Shown here piece by piece: positions 11,065 to 18,463 of a stretch of 59,536 nt of DNA. Made by a program: the position numbers and the translations under genes. Source of the stretch: Alphaproteobacteria bacterium HGW-Alphaproteobacteria-14 (GTDB lineage: Bacteria; Pseudomonadota; Alphaproteobacteria; Sphingomonadales; Sphingomonadaceae); the NCBI GenBank assembly GCA_002842925.1, contig PHEL01000035.1, forward strand, positions 1-59,536, written 5' to 3'. The notes under the pieces were generated by a model. That model did no database searches and was not told the DNA's origin. It saw only the letters and a list, made by a program, of their open reading frames with translations. Position 1 is the first letter of the stretch. Each line of letters begins with the position of its first letter.

Positions 11065-11391
11065 ATGGTCAAGGTCACCTTTGTTGCCCATGATGGTCGC
11101 CGGTTTCCCGTTGAAATCGTATCCGGAATGACAGCGCGCGAAGCGGCACTGTTCAACGATGTTCCGGGAATCGACGGCGATTGTGGTGGCCAATGCGCTT
11201 GTGCCACATGTCACGTCCATGTCGATCCCTCATGGATCGACCGGGTCGGATGCCTTTCCGATGGGAGCATGGAGGCCGATTTGCTTCAGTTTGCCGAAGG
11301 GACCACGGAAGAAAGTCGGCTCGCTTGCCAGATCACGCTTGATGATCGGCTTGACGGGCTTGTTCTCCATGTCCCGGAGCAGCAGTACTGA
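11065..11391 (+). CDS. [2Fe-2S] ferredoxin
   Basis: MVKVTFVAHDGRRFPVEIVSGMTAREAALFNDVPGIDGDCGGQCACATCHVHVDPSW: CxxxxxCxxC cluster motif, directly downstream of P450. Confidence 0.92.
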   Translation: MVKVTFVAHDGRRFPVEIVSGMTAREAALFNDVPGIDGDCGGQCACATCHVHVDPSWIDRVGCLSDGSMEADLLQFAEGTTEESRLACQITLDDRLDGLVLHVPEQQY

Positions 11392-11559
11392 CGGCGCGGT
11401 TATGGCGAGAGCTAGGTTTGCCGAATACACCGCATCCGGCGGGTGATATCGCCATGGCAGCATAACTTAAACCAAATGGCCTCCGGCAATCCCGGGACGG
11501 TTCAGAAGGCGAAAACATCACGCTACTGGCATCGCAATTGCTCGACCGAAGGCGAATGC

Positions 11560-11949
11560 TCACCTGACGAGCTGCAACTCAACTCCAATGTCAGGCGGCA
11601 GCCCTCCCCATGCGCGATCGCATGTCAATGCTGGCAGCGCCAGAGAGCGGGCCAGAGCAAGACAGCACCTGTCGCCGAGCGATAACCCCTTGTCAGCCGT
11701 AAGCGGGCGAAGCGCACTCGCTTGATAAGCCTGATCTTCATCGAGCGGCACAATGCGAATTGGCAGCTCGCGTAATGCAAGCTCAACCTCGTCAGCGGGC
11801 ATGCCGCCATGGATGAACGTTGTCGCGACCTCCGCCAGATTGATGGCAGACATTACGGAGGTCGGCATCAGCTGCCTGACAGCGCTGCCGCCGGGCTCAT
11901 CTTTTAGAAATGCGAGCAGCGCGGACGCGTCGAGCACAACCTCGCTCAT
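11560..11949 (-). CDS. PIN-domain toxin (VapC-like)
   Basis: 129 aa; MSEVVLDASALLAFLKDEPGG..., SLGDRCCLALARSLALPALTCDRAW. Confidence 0.88.
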   Translation of the reverse strand: MSEVVLDASALLAFLKDEPGGSAVRQLMPTSVMSAINLAEVATTFIHGGMPADEVELALRELPIRIVPLDEDQAYQASALRPLTADKGLSLGDRCCLALARSLALPALTCDRAWGGLPPDIGVELQLVR

Positions 11950-12188
11950 TCACCGCTCTCCGCGCGCCTGTTCGCCAGAAAGTCATCGACCGACGTGCCC
12001 GGCAAATCGGCATATTTGGCAAAGGTCGCCTTCACTTTGTCGAGCACCTGCTCAACGGAACGAAGCGTTACCTCCTCGTCGCCTACCTCTACGATCACTG
12101 TTCCGCCCTTTTCGAGGCCGAGCCGCTTCCGGATGGCAGCTGGCAGGACCATTCGGCCATTTTCCATTACTCTGACCTCGACGCCCAT
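11946..12188 (-). CDS. AbrB/MazE-type antitoxin (VapB-like)
   Basis: MGVEVRVMENGRMVLPAAIRKRLGLEKGGTVIVEVGDEEVTLRSVEQ; 4-bp overlap with the PIN gene. Confidence 0.87.
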   Translation of the reverse strand: MGVEVRVMENGRMVLPAAIRKRLGLEKGGTVIVEVGDEEVTLRSVEQVLDKVKATFAKYADLPGTSVDDFLANRRAESGE

Positions 12189-12423
12189 AAATGTCACTCC
12201 AAAGGCTTGATGACACGAATTGCTCGATAGCACATTGTCCCGCGAGTGCCAATGAATCTCAGTTATGACTGTTCTTTGCTGATGATGCGCCGCGGCGCCA
12301 TTTTTCACATTGTCCGAAAGGGATCGGGTCAGATCCCCCTCCCCTCCACGAATCCGGCTTGCCCCGCTCTCTCATTAAGGTGGTACGCTTTATTTTCTCA
12401 CACAGGGGCCTCATCCGTTACAA

Positions 12424-12710
12424 ATGACCAACACCCTCATCGGATATGCTCGCTGCTCGACCGACAAGCAGGATCTCACCGCCCAGCGCCAGGCGCTCAT
12501 CGAGCTCGGCGTACCCGAGGATCGCATCTACACCGACCTTGGATCAACCTCCCGCGACCGCCCCGGCCTTGCCCAGCCGGTAGCGGCAGTGCGCGTCGGC
12601 GAGACAATGGTCGTACCACAGCAGGCTCGTATCGCCTGATCCGCACCGGATGCCCGAGCGATCGCTGACAAGTCGGAAAATCACGGCGTGAGACTCTCGT
12701 CGGGCGAGCA
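12424..12710 (+). pseudogene. truncated and frameshifted serine recombinase (Tn3-family resolvase/invertase)
   Basis: MTNTLIGYARCSTDKQDLTAQRQALIELGVPEDRIYTDLGSTSRDRPGLAQPVAAVRVGETMVVPQ is a resolvase N-terminus; homologous text PDARAIADKSENHGVRLSSG resumes after a disruption, then ends. Confidence 0.75.
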
Positions 12711-12794
12711 AGTCGAGAGATCAGCAGTTTTGTGGTAGAAGCGGTGCCCCTGCTTCCGAAGCCCGACCAGCTCACCGCCTTTGCGATCCCCGGA

Positions 12795-12945
12795 CGCAAC
12801 AAGACCCTCACCGGTTTCCCGGGGAGGGTCTTGTGAATACAGAAGCCTTTGTATCAATGCTTCAACAAGGAATTTCCCTTTCGGGATGATCCTTCACAGT
12901 GAAGCTCTGTTACCGTGGCTTCCCTACCGATTTGCCGAAATCATG
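12795..12945 (-). ncRNA. candidate tracrRNA (type II-C)
   Basis: Minus strand carries anti-repeat GGCAAATCGGTAGGGAAGCCACGG (12913-12936), 23/24 match to the CRISPR repeat, followed by hairpins CTTCA-CTG-TGAAG, CCC-GAAA-GGG, GAAGC...GCTTC and a terminal 11-bp stem ACAAGACCCTC/GAGGGTCTTGT (12799-12834). Confidence 0.85.
12799..12834 (-). terminator. terminal hairpin of the candidate tracrRNA
   Basis: 11-bp perfect stem plus inner CCGG/CCGG pairing; no clear U-tract follows. Confidence 0.6.
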
Positions 12946-12953
12946 ATTGCCGA

Positions 12954-12990
12954 TTGACCTAGCCGGGTCAAGGCGCTTCTTTCGAAAGAA
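12954..12990. promoter_or_regulatory. two palindromes in the divergent tracrRNA/cas9 intergenic region
   Basis: TTGACC-N6-GGTCAA (12954-12971) and perfect 14-bp TTCTTTCGAAAGAA (12977-12990) just upstream of the cas9 ATG at 13002. Confidence 0.5.
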
Positions 12991-13001
12991 AGGGGAAAGT
13001 A

Positions 13002-16000
13002 ATGAGCGGCCTCGTTTTTGGTATCGATCTGGGCATTGCATCTTGCGGGTGGGCCGTGCTGCGCCACCCTACCCCGGGCGATCCATCCGGCGAGATCGTC
13101 GCCATGGGATCGTGGATGTTCGATGTTCCAGAGACCGACAAAGAACGGACGCCAACCAACCAGATCAGGCGCGGCAATCGCCTGCTGCGCCGGGTGATCC
13201 GCCGCCGTGCACAACGGATGGGAGAAATCCGCCGCATATTTGCCCAGCACGGGTTGCTGGCCGGCAACGAACCGGATGCGCTGAAGCGCGCCGGGCTTGA
13301 TCCTTGGGAATTGCGCGCGCGAGGGCTGGATAAGCCACTGTCGTCCGCCGAATTCGCCGTTGCCCTGGGCCACATCGCCAAGCGACGTGGGTTCAAGTCG
13401 GCCAGAAAGGGCAAGGAGGCGAACACCGCCGGTGACGATCAGAAGATGCTCAAGGCGCTGGAGGCGACCCGCGAGCGGCTCGGCCGCTATCGAACCGTTG
13501 GCGAGATGTTTGGCCGCGATGCAGATTTCCGTGACCGCAAGCGCAATCGCGATGGCCTGTTCGACCGCACCCAAAGCCGTGATGATCTGATCCACGAGGT
13601 TGCAAAGCTGTTCGAGGCACAACGCCGTCTGGGCAATGATACGGCTTCAGCAGCCCTTGAAGCTGAGTTCACCGCCATCGCCTTTCGCCAGCTGGAGATG
13701 CAGGACAGCGAAAAGCTGGTTGGCATGTGCCAGTTTGAGCCCAAGGAAAAGCGCGCCGCCAGATTTGCCCCGTCGTTCGAGAAGTTCCGCCTGCTCGGCA
13801 AACTGGTGAACCTGCGCATTACCGCGCCGGAGGGCGAGCGCCCGCTCACGCCGGACGAAATCAGACTGGCGGCGGGCGATCTCGGAAAGTCGGCCAAGCT
13901 CTCCGTCAAGGAGGTGCGGAAACGGATCGGCCTGCCAGCGGATCAGCGCTTCACCGTGTTCAAACCAGAGGAAGAGACGCAGGACATCGCCGCTCGTACA
14001 GGCGAAGCGATGCACGGCACCAAGAAGCTGCGTGATGCACTTGGGGAGGTGCTGTGGGCGGACTTGCAAACGCGACCGGCGCAGCTCGACCAGATCGCGC
14101 ATGTCATCAGCTTTCACGAAACTGCCGACAAGATCGGCGAGGAGTTGGCCAAGCTCGGCCTTCCGGCCGGAGCGGTGGACTCGCTGCTTGACAATCTGAA
14201 GGGGTTCTCGCGATTCAAGGGAGCTGGCCATATCTCTGCAAAGGCGGCGCGCGCGCTGATCCCGCACCTCGAAGCAGGGCTGCGTTACGATCAGGCATGC
14301 GAGGCCGCTGGGTATGACCACGCGGCGTCCCGCTGGAGCAAGCGCGAGCAGGTGGCGGACAAGGCTGGGTTCAATGCGCTGGTGCAATCGATGGGCGACG
14401 AAATCGCCAATCCCGTCGCGCGGAAATCCCTTACCGAAGGGCTGAAGCAGCTTTGGGCGATGCGCAATCGCTGGGGTTTGCCAGATGCCGTGCACATCGA
14501 GATGGCGCGCGATGTCGGCAACAGCCTCGAAAAGCGCAACGAGATCAAGCGCGGCATCGACAAGAATACTGCAGAGCGCGAACGTCAGCGCAATGAAGTC
14601 CGTGAACTGCTGGGCATCGAGGACGTGAACGGCGATACGTTGCTGCGCTACCGTCTATGGAAGGAACAGGCCGGACGCTGCCCCTACACGGACAAGGCGA
14701 TTCCAGCGACCGCGATCATTGCCACCGACAATAGCTATCAGGTCGACCATATCCTTCCATGGTCGCGGTTCGGGGATGACAGCTACGCCAACAAGGTGCT
14801 TTGCACCGCGCGGGCAAATCAAGAGAAGAAAGGGCAAACACCCTTCGAATGGTTCATGTCTTCCCAAGGCGAAGATGCCTGGAATACCTTCCTGGCCCGG
14901 ATCGAAGGTAACACCGCGTTCCGGGGCGCAAAGAAGCGCAATTATGTCCTAAAGAACGCGAAGGAAGCGGAAGAACGCTTCCGCACCCGCAACCTCAACG
15001 ACACCCGCTATGCAGCGCGGCTTCTCGCCGAAGCAGTGAAGCTGTTTTACCCGGAAGGTGACCGGCAGGAAAAAGGCGGCAACCGCCGTGTGTTCACGAG
15101 ACCGGGCGGGCTGACTTCGGCGCTGCGTCATGCTTGGGGCGTCGAATCACTGAAAAAGGTTGACGGCAAGCGGGTCGAGGATGCCCGCCACCACGCTCTC
15201 GATGCACTTGTCGTTGCTGCGATCGGAGAATGGGAAGTGCAGCGGCTCACCCGGTCCTATCAGGAATGGGAACAGAAAGGCCTTGCCCGGCCGCTGCGGC
15301 AGGTTGATCCGCCGTGGGGCGATGCCGCCAGCTTCCGGCGGGAGGTCAAGGAGGCCTATGACAATATTTTTGTCGCGAGGCCGGAACGGAGACGTGCGCG
15401 TGGCGAGGGTCACGCCGCGACCATCCGTCAGGTAAAGGAGCGCGATGGCGCGCTTGTCGTCTATGAACGGAAGTCGATCACCGACCTTACCGAAAAACGA
15501 TTGCAAGACATCAAAGATCCGGAACGAAATCAGGGCGTAATCGAGGCGATCCGGGAATGGATCGCGAATGGAAGGCCTGCGGACAGTCTGCCGCGCTCCC
15601 CTGCCGGAGATGAAATCCGCAAGGTTCGGCTTCGGACAAAAGGAAAACCTGCCGTGCATGTCAGGGGCGGCACGGCAGATCGCGGCGAGATCGTACGGGT
15701 CGATGTGTTTGCGCGGCCCAACAAGCGGGGCAAGGACGAGTTCTACCTTGTGCCGATTTACCCTCATCACGTGATGAACAAGCGTGACTGGCCTACGCCG
15801 CCTGAGAGGTCTGTCGTCGCATACAAGGATGAGGACGAATGGACGCTGATCGATGACCGCTACAAGTTCAAGTTCAGCCTCCATCCAAGAAGCTATATCG
15901 AGGTGACAAAGCCCACGGGTGAATTGCTGGCTGGATACTTCCAGGGACTGAATAGGTCGACCGGTGCTATCAATCTCTCGAACCCGAGAGACCCCCGCTT

Positions 16001-16163
16001 GTTAGCCGATGACAATGGCAATTCGATGCAAAGCATTGGCGCAAAAACTTTGTTAACCATGAAAAAGTACAATGTGGATCGCTTCGGCGTTTGTTCCGAA
16101 GTGAAATCCGAGGTCCGCACATGGCATGGCGTGGTCTGCACATCTCCAATCCCGCCAGACTGA
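13002..16163 (+). CDS. cas9: CRISPR-associated endonuclease Cas9, compact type II-C (1053 aa)
   Basis: RuvC-I MSGLVFGIDLGIASCGWAVL; arginine-rich bridge helix NRLLRRVIRRRAQRMGEIRRIF; RuvC-II DAVHIEMARDVGNS; HNH YQVDHILPWSRFGDDSYANKVLCTARANQEKKGQTPFEW; RuvC-III DARHHALDALVVAA. Confidence 0.98.
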   Translation: MSGLVFGIDLGIASCGWAVLRHPTPGDPSGEIVAMGSWMFDVPETDKERTPTNQIRRGNRLLRRVIRRRAQRMGEIRRIFAQHGLLAGNEPDALKRAGLDPWELRARGLDKPLSSAEFAVALGHIAKRRGFKSARKGKEANTAGDDQKMLKALEATRERLGRYRTVGEMFGRDADFRDRKRNRDGLFDRTQSRDDLIHEVAKLFEAQRRLGNDTASAALEAEFTAIAFRQLEMQDSEKLVGMCQFEPKEKRAARFAPSFEKFRLLGKLVNLRITAPEGERPLTPDEIRLAAGDLGKSAKLSVKEVRKRIGLPADQRFTVFKPEEETQDIAARTGEAMHGTKKLRDALGEVLWADLQTRPAQLDQIAHVISFHETADKIGEELAKLGLPAGAVDSLLDNLKGFSRFKGAGHISAKAARALIPHLEAGLRYDQACEAAGYDHAASRWSKREQVADKAGFNALVQSMGDEIANPVARKSLTEGLKQLWAMRNRWGLPDAVHIEMARDVGNSLEKRNEIKRGIDKNTAERERQRNEVRELLGIEDVNGDTLLRYRLWKEQAGRCPYTDKAIPATAIIATDNSYQVDHILPWSRFGDDSYANKVLCTARANQEKKGQTPFEWFMSSQGEDAWNTFLARIEGNTAFRGAKKRNYVLKNAKEAEERFRTRNLNDTRYAARLLAEAVKLFYPEGDRQEKGGNRRVFTRPGGLTSALRHAWGVESLKKVDGKRVEDARHHALDALVVAAIGEWEVQRLTRSYQEWEQKGLARPLRQVDPPWGDAASFRREVKEAYDNIFVARPERRRARGEGHAATIRQVKERDGALVVYERKSITDLTEKRLQDIKDPERNQGVIEAIREWIANGRPADSLPRSPAGDEIRKVRLRTKGKPAVHVRGGTADRGEIVRVDVFARPNKRGKDEFYLVPIYPHHVMNKRDWPTPPERSVVAYKDEDEWTLIDDRYKFKFSLHPRSYIEVTKPTGELLAGYFQGLNRSTGAINLSNPRDPRLLADDNGNSMQSIGAKTLLTMKKYNVDRFGVCSEVKSEVRTWHGVVCTSPIPPD

Positions 16164-17023
16164 CGCATCGCAGCCGTCAGATCGTTGTCGATCCCGAAGG
16201 GAGCGATGAGGCGCTGACCTTCCCGGTCGAAGACATCGCCTGGATAATTCTCGATACCCCGCAAGTCTCCGTAAGCGGCTCCCTGCTCAGCGCCTTGGCG
16301 GAAAACGGTGTTGCGATGGTGGTGCCAGACGCGAAACACCATCCAGCCGGAATGCTCATGTCATTCCACCAGCATCATGCGCAAGCCGCCATCGCTCACG
16401 CTCAGATCGGGATGAGCCAGCCGCTGAAAAAGCGGCTTTGGCAAAAGCTGGTTTCAGCCAAGATCGAAAATCAAGCCGCCGTCCTGCGCGGGATCGGCAG
16501 TGATCATGCAACCGCTCTATCCGCCATGGCGGGGCGAGTTGGCTCGGGCGATCCTGACAACCTGGAGGCCCAGGCTGCCCGCGCTTATTGGCAGCGCCTG
16601 TTTGAAGGATTCCGGCGCCATGACGAAGACCGGCGCAATGGTCTGCTTAACTACGGATATGCTGTGGTCCGCGCGGCTCTTGCGCGGTCCTGCGCTGCAT
16701 CCGGCTTGCTTCCCGCCTTCGGCATTCATCACAGATCCAGAACAAACCCATTCAATCTTGTCGATGATCTCATTGAACCATTCCGACCGGTCGTCGATCA
16801 AATGGCCCGTGCACGGGTAACCGCCGAAGAACGAGACGAGATGGACGTCGAGGATCGCCGCCATATGGCGGGCATCCTGAGCGAGAACATCTCGATCGGC
16901 GAAGAGCGCTTGACGATTCTTGCAGCAACAGAGGCGGTCGCCGCCAGCCTGGTCAGATCGATCGAAGCCGGCAACGCCACACCGCTGAACACACCGGCGC
17001 TTCCGCTGGCCCGGCGCAACTAA
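16121..17023 (+). CDS. cas1: CRISPR-associated endonuclease Cas1 (type II)
   Basis: MAWRGLHISNPARLTHRSRQIVVD...; NGVAMVVPDAKHHPAGMLMSFHQHHAQAAIAHAQIGMSQPLKKRLWQKLVSAKIENQA; overlaps the cas9 3' end by 43 bp. Confidence 0.96.
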   Translation: MAWRGLHISNPARLTHRSRQIVVDPEGSDEALTFPVEDIAWIILDTPQVSVSGSLLSALAENGVAMVVPDAKHHPAGMLMSFHQHHAQAAIAHAQIGMSQPLKKRLWQKLVSAKIENQAAVLRGIGSDHATALSAMAGRVGSGDPDNLEAQAARAYWQRLFEGFRRHDEDRRNGLLNYGYAVVRAALARSCAASGLLPAFGIHHRSRTNPFNLVDDLIEPFRPVVDQMARARVTAEERDEMDVEDRRHMAGILSENISIGEERLTILAATEAVAASLVRSIEAGNATPLNTPALPLARRN

Positions 17024-17025
17024 GC

Positions 17026-17355
17026 ATGGAGGCCGACGAGGTACGCTTCATGTGGTTGATGGTATTCTTCGACCTGCCGGTGAAAACAAAACCGCAGAGA
17101 CGGCGTGCCAGCCAATTTCGCCAGTTCCTCAAGAAGGACGGCTACATGATGCTGCAACTTTCGGTTTACGCGAGGGTCTGCCGGGGGCAAGATGCTGTGG
17201 ATAAGCATGTCCGCCGGGTGCGAAGCAGCCTGCCCAAGGAAGGCAGCGTGAGGACGCTCCAGGTTACGGACAAGCAGTATGGCAGAATGGAATTGATGCT
17301 AGGGACCGCGCCAAAAACTGAACAAGTCGGGCCATCCCAGATGGTTCTGCTGTGA
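17026..17355 (+). CDS. cas2: CRISPR-associated endoribonuclease Cas2
   Basis: FMWLMVFFDLPVKTKPQRRRASQFRQFLKKDGYMMLQLSVYARVCRGQDAVDKH. Confidence 0.96.
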   Translation: MEADEVRFMWLMVFFDLPVKTKPQRRRASQFRQFLKKDGYMMLQLSVYARVCRGQDAVDKHVRRVRSSLPKEGSVRTLQVTDKQYGRMELMLGTAPKTEQVGPSQMVLL

Positions 17356-17389
17356 TTTCGGCGGAATATCTCCGCGAAAATCACAGCAG
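17347..17389. other. near-perfect 19-bp inverted repeat over the cas2 stop codon
   Basis: ctgctgtgatttcggcgga (17347-17365) / tccgcgaaaatcacagcag (17371-17389): 17 of 19 positions pair, 5-nt loop. Confidence 0.75.
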
Positions 17390-17412
17390 TTCCAATCCGT
17401 TACCGTCGAGCT

Positions 17413-18056
17413 GTCCTACCATGGGCAAATCGGTAGGGAAACCACGGCCTCGGCGCGCGTCTGCCGGGCGGGACGCAAGTCCTACCATGGGCAAATCGGT
17501 AGGGAAACCACGGTAGGGAAACCACGGCATGAAGGTGCTGTCTCCTGCCGCGCTTGCAGTCCTACCATGGGCAAATCGGTAGGGAAACCACGGCGCTCTG
17601 GCGATTGTAGAGCACCCTGCCGCAGTCCTACCATGGGCAAATCGGTAGGGAAACCACGGCGCTGATATCGAAGTCGCGTTGATCACCCTTGTCCTACCAT
17701 GGGCAAATCGGTAGGGAAACCACGGCCGCCAGTGTCAAATTATCGTTGAGTGCGAGGTCCTACCATGGGCAAATCGGTAGGGAAACCACGGCACGGTCGA
17801 TTGCGCACCTGCACCCTCACCGGTCCTACCATGGGCAAATCGGTAGGGAAACCACGGCAAATGAGCCGGTCATTCGTCAATATCCTTTGTCCTACCATGG
17901 GCAAATCGGTAGGGAAACCACGGCTGAAGTTGTGTGTGCTTGACATGCCCTGCAGTCCTACCATGGGCAAATCGGTAGGGAAACCACGGCCTCGGCGCGC
18001 GTCTGCCGGGCGGGACGCAAGTCCTACCATGGGCAAATCGGTAGGGAAACCACAGG
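17413..18056. CRISPR. CRISPR array: 10 repeats, 9 spacers of 30 nt; + strand repeat GTCCTACCATGGGCAAATCGGTAGGGAAACCACGGC (36 nt)
   Basis: Repeats start at 17413, 17479 (50 nt, internal 14-bp duplication), 17559, 17625, 17691, 17757, 17823, 17889, 17955 and 18021 (degenerate 3' end). Every spacer is exactly 30 nt. Orientation of crRNA inferred as minus strand from the tracrRNA anti-repeat. Confidence 0.98.
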
Positions 18057-18097
18057 CCCAAATGGGCCTGTCAGGTCGATCGGCGCGGAACGCGCCG
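18053..18097. other. two GC-rich hairpins at the right edge of the array
   Basis: CAGGCCC-AAAT-GGGCCTG (18053-18070) and CGGCGCG-GAA-CGCGCCG (18081-18097). Confidence 0.6.
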
Positions 18098-18163
18098 AAA
18101 TGCTGCCAGGAGGATACATCGGGATCGGACGCGCGGTTTCTCAGACGACTGCGTCGAGCTCCC

Positions 18164-18463
18164 TTACGTTCGATTATCGAAAGTAGCCGCAGCGCTCGCC
18201 CCCGGCCTCTTGTTCCCTCGCTCCCAATCAGGATCATGCTTCTTGGATAGATTGAGATAGCGCGCAAAGACTGGCTGCGCGACGGCCTGTGCTTCACGGA
18301 TCGCTTTGATTTCTTCGGCTGCGAGCGGCACCGCAGGAGCAAGGCAAGCCTCGTCGAATTCCCGCAAGGTCTGCTTGTCGATGGCGCCAGCCTCATGGAG
18401 CCCTTCCATCATCTCATGGACGGCTGCTAGCGCCTCGCTTTTATAGGTTCTGGGCATCGTCAT
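18164..18463 (-). pseudogene. HigA/XRE-type antitoxin relic, frameshifted
   Basis: MPRTYKSEALAAVHEMMEGLHEAGAIDKQTLREFDEACLAPAVPLAAEEIKAIREAQAVAQPVFARYLNLSK...DWERGNKRPGASA; the expected ALRLLSIIERKG tail is in another frame. Confidence 0.7.

Noticed and set aside
11392-11560. Possible insertion-sequence remnant between ferredoxin and VapC-like genes
   Set aside because: No transposase motif and no terminal repeats recognized.
13647-14495. 282-aa minus-strand ORF inside cas9 (and 245 aa at 15147-15884)
   Set aside because: Antisense to conserved Cas9 sequence, no recognizable domain; GC-rich codon-position artefact.
17413-18056. Self-targeting spacers within this window
   Set aside because: I looked for obvious matches of the spacers to the window outside the array and saw none; a proper search is still needed.
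17381-18396. Repeat-rich ORFs over the array (101 aa, 166 aa, 218 aa with GFPTDLPMVG / PTMGKSVGKPR repeats)
   Set aside because: Translations of the CRISPR repeat (repeat + spacer = 66 nt, divisible by 3), not proteins.
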